Source: Lysobacter silvisoli | Lineage (GTDB): Bacteria > Pseudomonadota > Gammaproteobacteria > Xanthomonadales > Xanthomonadaceae | Assembly (NCBI RefSeq): GCF_003382365.1 | Contig: NZ_QTSU01000001.1 | Span: forward strand, 868,001 to 932,000 | Reading direction: 5' to 3' | DNA: 64,000 bases | Notes under the pieces: model-generated | Databases searched by the model: none | Seen by the model: only the letters and a program-made list of their open reading frames with translations | What the model was told of the DNA's origin: nothing | Shown: positions 52,803-62,206 of the stretch, one piece after another | Numbering within the stretch: position 1 is the first letter of the stretch | Layout: the number at the start of each line of letters is the position of its first letter | Translations under genes and position numbers: made by a program

Positions 52803-55800
52803 TCAACGGCTAACGAAAGCGTTCAGATCGAATGCGGCGATGGCCGGCAGCCAGGCGTCGGCGCCGGGCAGGTCGGCGGGCGCGCCGATGCCGACCGCGG
52901 GCATGCCGGCGGCGCGGATCGCGGCGATGCCGGCGGCCGCGTCCTCGATGCCGATGCAGGTCTGCGGCGCCACGCCCAGCGCGCGCGCCACGCTCAGGAA
53001 AATCTCCGGGTTGGGCTTGGCGCGCGCGATCGCGCCGGCGTCGGCCACGTAGTCGAAGCGGTCGGCGATGCCCAGGCGCCGCAGCAGCGCCGGCGCGTTC
53101 TTGCTGGCCGAGGCCAGGCCCAGCTTGAGCCCGCGCGCGCGCGCTGCGTCCAGCAGCGCGAGCACGCCGGGGAACAGGTCCTGTGGCCCGACCTGTTCGA
53201 TCGCCGCGCGGTAGTAGCCGTTCTTGCGCTCGGCCAGGGTGTGGCGTTCCTCGGCGCCGTACTCGCGCGTGGCGCGTTCCAGGATGATCGCCAGCGAAGC
53301 CTCGCGGTCCACGCCCTTCAGGCGCAGGTTCACAGTCTCGTCGAAGGGCACGCCGATCTCGTCGGCCAGGCGCTTCCAGGCCTGGTAGTGGGTGTGCGCG
53401 GTGTCGGTGAGCACGCCGTCCAGGTCGAAGATCAGCGCCTGCGCGGGGCGCGGGAACGTTGCCGCTGCGGGCGCCAGCGCGACGTCCACCGGCTGCGCCA
53501 CGCTCAGGCGCAGGCGCTGACCGTGGTGCGCGATCTCCAGCGGCTCACCGTCGAGCAGGGCGTAGCGCACGCGCTCGCCGTCCACGCGCAGTTGCAGTTC
53601 GCGCCCGCGCCAGCGCAGGCCGAAGCCGTAGCCGCGCCAGCGCGCGGGCAGAGTGGGGGCGAAGCGCAGCTCGCCCGCGCTCACGCGCAGGCCGGCGAAG
53701 CCCTGCACCAGCGCCAGCCAGCTGCCGGCCATGGCCGCCATGTGCACGCCGTGGTCGGTGTTGCCGTGCAGGTCGTCCAGGTCCACGCGCAGGCTGGCGT
53801 CGAAATAGTCCAGCGCCTTGTCGGCCAGGCCGACTTCGCTGGCCAGGATGCCGAACATCGACGCCGACAGGGTCGAGTCGTGGGTGGTGACGGCTTCGTA
53901 GTAGTCGTAGCTGCGGCGCTTGCGGCCCGCGTCCACGTCGTCGCCGGCCAGCACCAGGGCCATGACCACGTCGGCCTGCTTGCATACCTGGTAGCGGTAC
54001 AGGGTCAGCGGGTGGTAGTCGAGCAGCAGCGGGCGGTGTTCGCCTTCGCGGCGCGGGAACGGCCACTGCGGCTTGTCCAGGAAACCGTCGTCCTGCGCGT
54101 ACACGCCCAGCGCCTGGTCGTAGGGCAGGTACATGGCGTCGGCGGCACGGCGCCACAACGCGACCTCGCTCTCGTCCAGGCCCAAGCGCGCGGCTAGCGC
54201 CGCGGCCTGTTGCGGGCGCTGCGCCCGCAGCTGTTCCCAGGCCTGCGCCGCGCGGCGCAGGTGCTGCTGGGCCATGCGGTTGGTGTAGTAGTTGTTGTCG
54301 ACCATGGCCGTGTACTCGTCCGGCCCGGTGACCTCGTGGATGCAGAACGCGCCGCCGCGGCGAGCGTTGAAGTGACCGACCTGCGGCCAGATGCGCGCGG
54401 TCTCGAACAGCATTTCGGCGCCGGCCTCGGCGAGGAAGTCCGGGTCGTCGCTGGCGTCCAGGTACAGGCCGATGCCGTAAGCGATGGCGGCGTTGATGTG
54501 GTACGCGGCCGAGCCGGAGGGGTAGTGGGCCGAACATTCGCCGCCGGCGATGGTGCGCCAGGGATAGAGCGCGCCGGCCGGGTGGTTCATCTCGCGCGCG
54601 TGCTCGCGCGCGGCAGCGAGCATGCGGTAGCGCGCGAGCAGCATGGCGCGGGCGACCTCGGGCGCGGTGAAGGCCATCACCGGCAACACGAAGGCTTCGG
54701 TGTCCCAGAAGCAATGGCCTTCGTAGCCTTCGCCGGTCAGGCCCTTGGCCGCGGTGCCGGACACGCCGTCGCGGCCGGCCGACTGCCACAGGTGGAACAG
54801 GTTGAAGCGCAGCGCCAGTTCGGCGCCCGGGTCGCCGTCCACGGCGATTTCTGCGTCGCGCCAGAACTCGGCCAGGGCGCCGGCCTGCAGCGCGGCAAGG
54901 GCCTCGTAGCCGGCGCCCACGGCGGCGGTCAGGGCTTCGTCGGTGCGCTCCTCCAGCCCCTGCGCTTGCGCGGCGCTGGCGTAGGCGACGAACTTTTCCA
55001 GCACCGCTTCGCCGCCCGGCTGCAGTCGCGCGCTGAAGATCTGCGCGGCGCGGGTGTCGTCGGCTTGCGCGGCCGCGAAGGCCAGCGGCGCGCTCGCCGC
55101 CGGCAGGCGATGGCTCTGCGCGCACAGCACCGCGCCGGTGCCGTGCTGGGTGCGCTGGCCGTAGCGCGCGCGCTCGCCGTCGGCCTGGCTGCCGGTGGAC
55201 AGCAGCCCCGCGCTGGCGGCGCCGATGCGCGGATCGTCGCCTTGCGCGGCCGCGCGGCGCGCGCTTTCGATCGCCGACACCAGGCGCAGTTCGCCGCTGT
55301 AGTCGATCGAGCGCACGCGGTAGCGGATCGCCAGCAGGTCGCAGGCGCCGGGGTGGACGTGGGCCGGCACCACGCGCTCGGATTCGATCTCGACCGTGGC
55401 GCCCTGCGCGCTGCGCAGGCGCAGGCGCCGCCGCAGCACGCCGCTGCGCAGGTCCAGTTCGCGTGCGAAGGCCAGCACCTCGGCGGTCTCGGGCTGCAGC
55501 CGGTGCTCGCCCAGCCAGACCTCGATGCGCTTGCCGTCGGCCACCGGCACGCGGGTGTCGGTGCGCAGGGCGAAACCGCGGAAACGTTCGTGGTAGTGGA
55601 TCGGGTTCTGTTCGTAGACCGCGGCCAGGTAGCAGCCGTCGCCTTCGCCGTCGCCTTCCTCGAAACCGCCGCGCACGCCCAGCGAGCCGTTGGCCAGGGC
55701 GTACAGGGTCTGGTCGCGTTGCCGGCGCGCGGGTTCGTAGCGGTCCTGGCGCAGGCACCAGGCGGCTGCGTCGTGGGCGTCGGCGGGGGTGGGGTGGGGC

Positions 55801-55808
55801 TGGGTCAC
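52803..55808 (-). CDS. GH65 glycoside phosphorylase fused to beta-phosphoglucomutase
   Basis: 1001 residues, two enzymes in one chain. Residues 1-775 are a GH65 phosphorylase (maltose/trehalose/kojibiose type): HCFWDTEAFVLPV, and acid E498 in VTGPDEYTAM. Residues about 785-1001 are a HAD beta-phosphoglucomutase: FDLDGVLTDTAHTHYQAW with nucleophile D795 and D797, LKGVDRE, ASASKNA and GIEDAAAGI. The first gives glucose plus beta-glucose 1-phosphate by phosphorolysis, the second converts that to glucose 6-phosphate. In Lactobacillales and Bacillus these are separate neighbouring genes (malP, pgmB). Not secreted. It precedes the TonB receptor by 62 bases. Confidence 0.94.
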   Translation of the reverse strand: MTQPHPTPADAHDAAAWCLRQDRYEPARRQRDQTLYALANGSLGVRGGFEEGDGEGDGCYLAAVYEQNPIHYHERFRGFALRTDTRVPVADGKRIEVWLGEHRLQPETAEVLAFARELDLRSGVLRRRLRLRSAQGATVEIESERVVPAHVHPGACDLLAIRYRVRSIDYSGELRLVSAIESARRAAAQGDDPRIGAASAGLLSTGSQADGERARYGQRTQHGTGAVLCAQSHRLPAASAPLAFAAAQADDTRAAQIFSARLQPGGEAVLEKFVAYASAAQAQGLEERTDEALTAAVGAGYEALAALQAGALAEFWRDAEIAVDGDPGAELALRFNLFHLWQSAGRDGVSGTAAKGLTGEGYEGHCFWDTEAFVLPVMAFTAPEVARAMLLARYRMLAAAREHAREMNHPAGALYPWRTIAGGECSAHYPSGSAAYHINAAIAYGIGLYLDASDDPDFLAEAGAEMLFETARIWPQVGHFNARRGGAFCIHEVTGPDEYTAMVDNNYYTNRMAQQHLRRAAQAWEQLRAQRPQQAAALAARLGLDESEVALWRRAADAMYLPYDQALGVYAQDDGFLDKPQWPFPRREGEHRPLLLDYHPLTLYRYQVCKQADVVMALVLAGDDVDAGRKRRSYDYYEAVTTHDSTLSASMFGILASEVGLADKALDYFDASLRVDLDDLHGNTDHGVHMAAMAGSWLALVQGFAGLRVSAGELRFAPTLPARWRGYGFGLRWRGRELQLRVDGERVRYALLDGEPLEIAHHGQRLRLSVAQPVDVALAPAAATFPRPAQALIFDLDGVLTDTAHTHYQAWKRLADEIGVPFDETVNLRLKGVDREASLAIILERATREYGAEERHTLAERKNGYYRAAIEQVGPQDLFPGVLALLDAARARGLKLGLASASKNAPALLRRLGIADRFDYVADAGAIARAKPNPEIFLSVARALGVAPQTCIGIEDAAAGIAAIRAAGMPAVGIGAPADLPGADAWLPAIAAFDLNAFVSR

Positions 55809-55870
55809 GCGGGTTCGGCCTCGTCTTGCATCCGCTGGGGGTAGCGGTCGGGCTGGACCCTAGGAGGTCA

Positions 55871-55900
55871 TTGTTATCGATGTCAAGTTATCGATAACAA
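55871..55900. promoter_or_regulatory. Tandem palindromic operator upstream of GH65-PGM
   Basis: A perfect palindrome GTTATCGATAAC (55887-55898) is preceded, 14 bases away, by a degenerate copy GTTATCGATGTC (55873-55884). Together they also give 11-base inverted ends TTGTTATCGAT/ATCGATAACAA (55871-55900). The central CG fits LacI-family operators, and a lacI gene lies just upstream, so control of the GH65 operon by that regulator is likely. Confidence 0.7.
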
Positions 55901-56117
55901 GAGCGGCGACCCACGCGCGGCTGGCGACGAAATCGCATCTGACGCGGTGCGAGCACGGTGTGCGGAAGTTTGTTTATGTTTTTGATTTGAAAGGAATGCA
56001 TCGCGTCGATCACGCCGCCCGAGCGGGCGGCGCTGGCGGCGGCCCGTGCGATCGCTTCACGCTGCGGCGCAGCAAGCGCCAGCGCGACACGGAGGGGCGG
56101 TAGCTCCTCGCTTTGGG

Positions 56118-56207
56118 GTAGGAGCGGCGTAAGCCGCGATCCGGCAATACGAACGGCCGCGACCTACCCACCGCCGGAATGGGCGGTCGCGCTTACGCCG
56201 CTCCCAC
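56118..56207. repeat. Facing pair of GTAG-type REP hairpins
   Basis: Direct copy at 56118-56141 and a diverged inverted copy at 56185-56207 (CTCCCAC instead of CTCCTAC), 43 bases apart, in the 438-base gap between GH65-PGM and lacI. Apart from these and the tandem operator, nothing else is seen there. Confidence 0.75.
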
Positions 56208-56246
56208 CGTGGGGTCTTAGGAGTTGCGTGATTTACCGCCGGGGCC

Positions 56247-57260
56247 TCAGGTCACCCGCACCACCAGATTGGTCGGCAGGATTTCCGACTGCGCCGGCCG
56301 GCCTTCGATCAGCGCCAGGATCTTGCGCGCCAGCAGCACGCCGGCGTCGGTGAAGTTCTGGTGCACCGAGCTCAGCGGCGGCAGATAGGTCGCGCCCAGC
56401 GGGGTGTCGTCGTAGCCGATCACCGACACGTCCTCGGGCACGCGCCGGCCGCGCTCGATCAGGGCGCGGATCGCGCCGATGGCGAGCAAGTCGCTGGCCG
56501 CGAACAGGGCGTCGAACTGCGGCTGGTTGTCGAGCAGGGCATGCACGGCCGCGGCGCCGGCGCTGACGGTCAGGCCGTGCACCGGCGGCGTCAGCGGGCT
56601 GAGGCCGTGCCCGGCCAGGGCGCGGCCGTAGCCCTCCAGGCGCTCGGCGAACTCGCCGTGCGCGGCATCGCCCAGGAACACCGGCTGGCGCCGGCCCAGA
56701 GCCATGAAGCGTTCGGCCGCGAGCGCGCCGCCGCGCTGATTGTCGCTGCCCACCACCACCTGCGATTCGTGGCGGCTGACCGCGCCCCAGACCACCATCG
56801 GCCGGCCCCAGCGCCGGACCTGGTGCATGGCGTCCTCGTGCGCGCCCTGGCCGAGCAGGATCACGCCGTCGGCGGCCTGCACGCTGGGCAGCGCGCCGCC
56901 CTGCAGCGAGGTCAGCAGCACGGCGTAGCCGGAGGACGTCAGCTCCTGGCTGATGCCGCCGAGCAGGTCCAGGGGATAGGGGCCGGACATCTGCCGTTCG
57001 ATGGTGGGGGTCATTTCCACCACCACCGCCACGGTCATGCTGCGGCGCAGGCGCAGGTTGCGCGCGGAGATGTTGAACATGTAGCCCTGGCGCTCGGCCA
57101 GGGCCTTGATCTGGGCGCGGGTCTCGGGATTGACTAGCGGGCTGTCGCGCAGCGCGCGCGAGACTGTGATCGCCGAGACGCCGGCCAGCTTGGCCAGGTC
57201 GGCCATGGTCGGGCTGTCGCCAGGTTCCTTCTTGCGGCGCTGGGCGCGGGGGCGGCTCAT
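56247..57260 (-). CDS. LacI-family transcriptional regulator
   Basis: 337 residues. HTH and hinge at about 19-65: MADLAKLAGVSAITVSRALR then DSPLVNPETRAQI. A periplasmic-binding-protein-like sugar domain follows (AVVVEMTPTIERQMSGPYPL, LFAASDLLAIGAIRALIERG, VPEDVSVIGYDDTP). Start at 57260: the family HTH begins soon after; upstream in-frame residues are Arg-rich and unlike the family. It is encoded just upstream of the GH65-PGM gene and is its probable local repressor, acting at 55871-55900. Confidence 0.93.
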   Translation of the reverse strand: MSRPRAQRRKKEPGDSPTMADLAKLAGVSAITVSRALRDSPLVNPETRAQIKALAERQGYMFNISARNLRLRRSMTVAVVVEMTPTIERQMSGPYPLDLLGGISQELTSSGYAVLLTSLQGGALPSVQAADGVILLGQGAHEDAMHQVRRWGRPMVVWGAVSRHESQVVVGSDNQRGGALAAERFMALGRRQPVFLGDAAHGEFAERLEGYGRALAGHGLSPLTPPVHGLTVSAGAAAVHALLDNQPQFDALFAASDLLAIGAIRALIERGRRVPEDVSVIGYDDTPLGATYLPPLSSVHQNFTDAGVLLARKILALIEGRPAQSEILPTNLVVRVT

Positions 57261-57631
57261 GCGGGCGGATCGTTCCAGGATCGCAACAAACGTCGGACCG
57301 CCCCTATTTACCATGCGCCGCCGTTCGCGCGCGTGTCGGCACTTGACCGGGTGTGTCGGCCGCGAACCCGGTGCGGAGAACCGTTTCCGGGAAGCCGGCG
57401 ATCGAAACGGCGAACCCCGCTGGCGCACGGACAGGGCCGAAAAGGCGGCCGTTCCAGCGCCTGGGCGCGCGCCCGTCGGCTCCGAGCGGCGGCCTAGCCC
57501 CCGGCCCGCTATACTCCGGGGTGAGCGCGGCCAAGAACCGCTGCTGGCCTTGATGATTCAATCACTTGGCCGCACTGTCTAACCTAATTTCACGGTCGCG
57601 TCCGCCGCGTCCCTAAAGGCCCACACGCCGC
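57261..57631. other. 371-base divergent spacer lacI/smc
   Basis: No gene seen. A TATACT hexamer (57510-57515) is a possible -10 for smc, without a matching -35 at the right spacing. It would leave a leader of about 110 bases. Confidence 0.4.
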
Positions 57632-60600
57632 ATGCGTCTGTCCACGATCAAGCTGTCCGGTTTCAAGTCCTTCGTCGATCCGACCACCTTGCACCTGCCC
57701 ACCAACATGACCGGTGTGGTCGGTCCCAACGGCTGCGGCAAGTCCAACATCATCGACGCGGTGCGCTGGGTCATGGGCGAAAGCTCGGCCAGCCGCCTGC
57801 GCGGCGACTCGCTGACCGACGTGATCTTCGCCGGCTCCTCGGCGCGCAAGCCGGTGTCGCAGGCGATGGTCGAGCTGATCTTCGACAACTCCGACCACAC
57901 CATCACCGGCGAATTCGCGGCCTTCAACGAAATCTCGGTCAAGCGCGTGGTCAGCCGCGACGGCCAGAGCCAGTACTACCTCAACGGCGGCAAGTGCCGG
58001 CGCCGCGACATCACCGACCTGTTCCTGGGCACCGGCCTGGGCCCGCGCAGCTACTCGATCATCGAGCAGGGCATGATCTCGCAGATCATCGAGGCCAAGC
58101 CCGAAGACCTGCGCGTGTATCTGGAGGAAGCCGCCGGCATCTCCAAGTACAAGGAACGGCGCAAGGAAACCGAAACCCGCATCCGCCACACCCGCGAGAA
58201 CCTGGACCGCCTCAACGACCTGCGCGAGGAAGTGGGCAAGCAGCTCGAGCACCTGCGCCGCCAGGCGCGCCAGGCCGAGCAGTACCAGGCGATCCAGGCC
58301 GAGCGCCGGATCAAGGACGCCGAGTGGAAGGCGCTGGAACACCGCGCCCTGGATCAGAAGCTGCAGTCGCAGCGCGAGAAGCTGTCGCAGCAGGAAACCC
58401 GCCTGCAGCAGCTGATCGCCGAGCAGCGCGAGGCCGAGCGGGAGCTGGAAACCGGCCGCGTGCGCCGCGAGGAAGCCGCCGAGGCCTTGAACAAGGCCCA
58501 GGCCGCCAGCTACGAGGTCGGCGGCGCGCTGGCCCGGATCGAACAGCAGATCCAGCACCAGCGCGAAATGACCAGCCGCCTGCAGCGCGCGCGCGACGAA
58601 GCCGCCGCGCAGCTGGCCGAACTGGGCAGCCACATCGGCAGCGACCAGGACCGCCTGGACGCGCTGCGCGCCGCGGTCGAGGACGCCGAACCGCGCCTGG
58701 AAGCCTTGCGCGACAACGACGAAGCGCGCCAGGACGCGCTGCGCGAGGCCGAAACCAAGCTCGGCGACTGGCAGCAGCGCTGGGACGCGCACAGCCGCGA
58801 GCAGGCCGAGGCCGCGCGCGCGGCCGACGTCGAGCGCACCCGCATCGAAGGCCTGGACCGCCAGGCCCTGGACGGCGACCGCCGGCGCGAGGCGCTGAGC
58901 AACGAACGCATCGGCCTGGACGTGGCCGCGCTGGCCGCCGCCTTCGAGCAGATCCAGTCGCAGCACGATATCCAGAAGGAATCGCTGGAAGGCCTGACCC
59001 ACGAGCTGGAAACCCGCAAGCGCAGCGTGACCGAGCTGCAGGAACAACAGCGCGGCACTCAGTCCGAACTGGCCGAAGTGCGCAAGCAGGCGCAGGCCGC
59101 GCGCGGTCGCCTGTCCTCGCTGGAAACCCTGCAGCACGCGGCGCTGGGCCAGGAGCAGGGCGCGGCCCTGAGCTGGCTGAAGGCGCGCGGGCTGGACAGC
59201 GCGGCACGCGTGGGCGAACGCCTGGACGTGGACGCGGGCTGGGAAAACGCGGTCGAAGGCGCGCTGGGCCAACTCATCGAAGGCGTGCTGGTGGAATCGC
59301 CGGAAGCCCTGGTCGAGGCCATCGGCGAACTCGGCGACGGCCGCCTCAGCCTGGTCTCGCCCGAGACCGACGACAGCCACTATCCCGCGACCTCGCTGGC
59401 GGCCAAGGTGCGCGGCCCGCGCGCGATCCGCCGCCTGCTGGCGCGCCTGCACGCGGCCGAAGACCTGGCCGCCGCGCGCGCGCTGCAGCCCAGCCTGGGC
59501 GAGGGCGAATCGGTCGTCACCCGCAACGGCGAACGCCTGGGCGAGGGTTGGCTGCGGGTGACCCGCGCAGGCAGCGCCCAGCAGGGCGCGCTGCTGCGCG
59601 AACGCGAAATCCAGAGCCTGCGCGGCGACATCGACGCGCTGATCGCGCGCGAGCGCGAGCTCGAATCGCTGCAGGTACAGCTGCGCGACCGCACCCTGGC
59701 CGCCGAACAGCAGCGCGAGGACGCGCAGCGTTCGCTGTACATGGCCCACCGCGGCGTGTCCGAACTGGCCGGTCAGCTGCAGAGCCAGCAGGGCCGCCTG
59801 GATTCGGCGCGCGGCCGCATCGAGAAGATCGACGCCGAACTCGAACAGCTGATCGCCACCCTGGACAGCAGCCGCGAGCAGGCGCGCGACGCGCGCGCGC
59901 GCCAGGAAGCCGCGGTCGAACGCATGGGCGAGCTGGAAGACGCGCGCCAGCAACTGGAATCCGAACGCCGCGCGCTGGGCGAGGCCCGCGACGCTGCGCG
60001 CAACGCCGCGCGCGAATCGCGCGACACCGCCCATGCGCTGGCCCTGACCCTGGAGGCGCAGCGCACCCAGATCGTCGGCCTGTCGCAGGCGCTGGACCGC
60101 ATGGGCGGCCAGCGCGGGCAGTTGGACACGCGCCTGGGCGAACTGGCCGCGCAGCTGGCCGAGGGCGATCAGCCGGTGCAATCGCTGGAAGCCCAGCGCC
60201 AGGTCGCGCTGGAGCAGCGCGTGCTGGCCGAGCAGACCCTGACCAGCGCGCGCAGCCACCTGGACGGCATCGACAACGACCTGCGCCGTTTCGAGCAGAC
60301 CCGTCACCAGCGCGACGAGCAGGCCCTGCAGCAGCGCGAGGGCATCGGCCAGCGCCGCCTGGAGCAGCAGGCACTGGTGCTCAAGGCCGAGCAGTTGGCC
60401 GCGGCCGTGGTCGAGGCCGGCTTCGTACTCGAGGACGTGACCAACACCCTGACCGACGACATGTCGCCGCAGGTCTGGGAGCGTACCGTAACCGAGCTGG
60501 ACGCCAAGATGCGCCGGCTCGAGCCCGTCAACCTGGCCGCGATCGCCGAGCATGCCGAGGCCGCGCAGCGCAAGGACTACCTGGACGCGCAGCACACCGA

Positions 60601-61135
60601 CCTGACCACCGCGCTGGAGACCCTGGAAGACGCGATCCGCAAGATCGACCGCGAGACCCGCGGCCGCTTCAAGGACACCTTCGACCGGGTCAATTCCGGC
60701 GTGCAGGAGCTGTATCCGCGCCTGTTCGGCGGCGGTCACGCCTACCTGGAACTCACCGGTGAGGACCTGCTCGACACCGGCGTGGCGATCATGGCGCGCC
60801 CGCCGGGCAAGCGCGTGTCCAACATCTCGCTGCTGTCCGGCGGCGAGAAGGCGATGACCGCGGTGGCCCTGGTGTTCGCGATCTTCCGCCTCAACCCGGC
60901 GCCGTTCTGTCTGCTGGACGAGGTCGACGCGCCGCTGGACGAAGCCAACGTCGGCCGTTTCACGGCGATGGTCAGCGAGATGAGCGAACAGGTACAGTTC
61001 CTGTTCGTGAGCCACAACAAGGCGACGATGGAGGCCGCGCATCAGCTGTCCGGCGTCACCATGCGCGAACCCGGCGTCAGCCGCCTGGTGTCGGTGGACC
61101 TGGCCGAGGCCACGCGCCTGGCCGGCGCGGCTTGA
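57632..61135 (+). CDS. smc: Chromosome segregation protein SMC
   Basis: 1167 residues. N-terminal ATPase half with Walker A GPNGCGKS at 31-38 and the first DIIFAGS-like loop. Long coiled coils (about 170-500 and 660-1000) flank a hinge (about 510-650, GRLSLVSPETDD in its middle). C-terminal half carries the signature LSGGEKAMTAVAL at 1068-1080 and Walker B CLLDEVDAPLDEANV with D1096-E1097. It condenses and segregates chromosomes with ScpA/ScpB. Length is normal. It is followed by zipA and ligA in the order usual for this family. Confidence 0.98.
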   Translation: MRLSTIKLSGFKSFVDPTTLHLPTNMTGVVGPNGCGKSNIIDAVRWVMGESSASRLRGDSLTDVIFAGSSARKPVSQAMVELIFDNSDHTITGEFAAFNEISVKRVVSRDGQSQYYLNGGKCRRRDITDLFLGTGLGPRSYSIIEQGMISQIIEAKPEDLRVYLEEAAGISKYKERRKETETRIRHTRENLDRLNDLREEVGKQLEHLRRQARQAEQYQAIQAERRIKDAEWKALEHRALDQKLQSQREKLSQQETRLQQLIAEQREAERELETGRVRREEAAEALNKAQAASYEVGGALARIEQQIQHQREMTSRLQRARDEAAAQLAELGSHIGSDQDRLDALRAAVEDAEPRLEALRDNDEARQDALREAETKLGDWQQRWDAHSREQAEAARAADVERTRIEGLDRQALDGDRRREALSNERIGLDVAALAAAFEQIQSQHDIQKESLEGLTHELETRKRSVTELQEQQRGTQSELAEVRKQAQAARGRLSSLETLQHAALGQEQGAALSWLKARGLDSAARVGERLDVDAGWENAVEGALGQLIEGVLVESPEALVEAIGELGDGRLSLVSPETDDSHYPATSLAAKVRGPRAIRRLLARLHAAEDLAAARALQPSLGEGESVVTRNGERLGEGWLRVTRAGSAQQGALLREREIQSLRGDIDALIARERELESLQVQLRDRTLAAEQQREDAQRSLYMAHRGVSELAGQLQSQQGRLDSARGRIEKIDAELEQLIATLDSSREQARDARARQEAAVERMGELEDARQQLESERRALGEARDAARNAARESRDTAHALALTLEAQRTQIVGLSQALDRMGGQRGQLDTRLGELAAQLAEGDQPVQSLEAQRQVALEQRVLAEQTLTSARSHLDGIDNDLRRFEQTRHQRDEQALQQREGIGQRRLEQQALVLKAEQLAAAVVEAGFVLEDVTNTLTDDMSPQVWERTVTELDAKMRRLEPVNLAAIAEHAEAAQRKDYLDAQHTDLTTALETLEDAIRKIDRETRGRFKDTFDRVNSGVQELYPRLFGGGHAYLELTGEDLLDTGVAIMARPPGKRVSNISLLSGGEKAMTAVALVFAIFRLNPAPFCLLDEVDAPLDEANVGRFTAMVSEMSEQVQFLFVSHNKATMEAAHQLSGVTMREPGVSRLVSVDLAEATRLAGAA

Positions 61136-61181
61136 GGTTCGATTCGCAACCGGCCACGGCGGCCGGCGCGTCGTACCGATG

Positions 61182-61209
61182 CGTCATCCCCGCGAAGGCG
61201 GGGATCCAG
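61182..61209. repeat. Palindromic repeat (GTCATCCCCGC type)
   Basis: A hairpin starting CGTCATCCCCGCGAAGGCGG (61182 on) and ending GGATCCAG lies in the smc-zipA gap and is nearly identical to 1048-1075. Confidence 0.7.
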
Positions 61210-61303
61210 GGCTGTATCGCGGCATGCGTCTGAAGTCTTGGGTTTCCCGCTCGCGCGGACACGACGAGCAAAAGCAACAACCTAAAATTCAAGGAGCTAC
61301 CGA

Positions 61304-62065
61304 ATGTCCGAAGTGACCCTGCTGCGGATCGGCATCCTGATCGCTGGCTTGATCCTGATCGCCGCGATCGTGTTCTTCGGCCGCCCGCGCAAGCCCGGCC
61401 AGGGCAAGCGCCTGGCGCGCGAGTCCGGCGACGAGGCCCGCGGCAAGGGCGACAGCGGCCGGCGCGAGCCGACCCTGGGCGAGATGATCGAAGGCGATGC
61501 GCAGACCGCGTCCGCGGCCGGCGATGCCACCCGCCAGGCCGAGCTGGAACTGTTCGAGCGCACCCTGGACGGCGGCGCCGCGACCAGCGAGCTGGGCCGC
61601 CGCGCCACCGAGGAATTCGACAAGATCGTCACCCTGTACCTGGCCGCGCGCGCCGGCGCCAAGCTGCACGGCCCCGACATCGTCGTGGCGGCCGAGAAAG
61701 CCGGCCTGGTCTACGGCCACATGGGCGTGTTCCATCGCCTGGTCGAGGGCCATCCCGAGCGCGGCCCGGTGTTCAGCGTGGCCAACATCATGAAGCCCGG
61801 CAGCTTCGACATGGCCCAGATCCAGGCCCTGGAAACTCCGGCCATCGCCTTCTTCCTGACCCTGCCCGCGCCGGTGCCGGCGCTGGACGCCTGGGAAACC
61901 ATGCTGCCCACCGCGCAGCGCATGGCCGAACTGCTGGACGGCGTGGTCCTGGACGAGCAGCGCAACGCGCTGGGCCGCCAGCGCATCGCCCACCTGCGCG
62001 ACGAACTGCGCGCCTACGACCGCCAGCGCGAAGCGCCGCCGCTGACGCGGCCTACGCGCTGGTAA
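61304..62065 (+). CDS. zipA: Cell division protein ZipA
   Basis: 253 residues. A short periplasmic N-terminus and one transmembrane helix (about 7-25) are followed by a charged linker and the C-terminal FtsZ-binding domain (about 110-240), recognised in VTLYLAARAGAKLHGPDIVV, the HMGVFHRLVEGHP segment and FSVANIMKPGSFDM. ZipA anchors FtsZ to the membrane at the division site. AAGGAG sits 7 bases before the ATG. The linker (about 27-105) is shorter and less Pro/Gln-rich than in E. coli. Context smc-zipA-ligA supports the call. Confidence 0.95.
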   Translation: MSEVTLLRIGILIAGLILIAAIVFFGRPRKPGQGKRLARESGDEARGKGDSGRREPTLGEMIEGDAQTASAAGDATRQAELELFERTLDGGAATSELGRRATEEFDKIVTLYLAARAGAKLHGPDIVVAAEKAGLVYGHMGVFHRLVEGHPERGPVFSVANIMKPGSFDMAQIQALETPAIAFFLTLPAPVPALDAWETMLPTAQRMAELLDGVVLDEQRNALGRQRIAHLRDELRAYDRQREAPPLTRPTRW

Positions 62066-62152
62066 CAGCGCAGGCAAAGCAAAAGCGAATCCCCTCAATC
62101 CTCCTCTCGCAAAGGGGGAGACGGCATTCGCGTGCGATCTAGCTTTGGCTGT

Positions 62153-62173
62153 TCCCCCCTTTGAAAAAGGGGG
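62153..62173. repeat. C6T3 hairpin repeat, copy 2
   Basis: CCCCCCTTT-GAA-AAAGGGGGG, identical to 19739-19759, in the zipA-ligA gap. Another run of AAAGGGGGAGA lies near 62110. It may attenuate zipA read-through into ligA. Confidence 0.7.
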
Positions 62174-62206
62174 GCAGGGGGATTTGCTTCACCCGCATCT
62201 AACTAA

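Noticed and set aside
57360-57420. LacI operator upstream of the lacI gene (GAGAACCGTTTCCGG region)
   Set aside because: Pairing of the two halves has several mismatches, and it does not match the palindrome in front of the GH65 gene.
57590-61042. Open frame of 1150 codons on the minus strand across smc
   Set aside because: It is a mirror of smc produced by G/C-rich third positions; the translation is low-complexity Leu/Ala/Gln/Arg without domains, while smc has all ATPase motifs.
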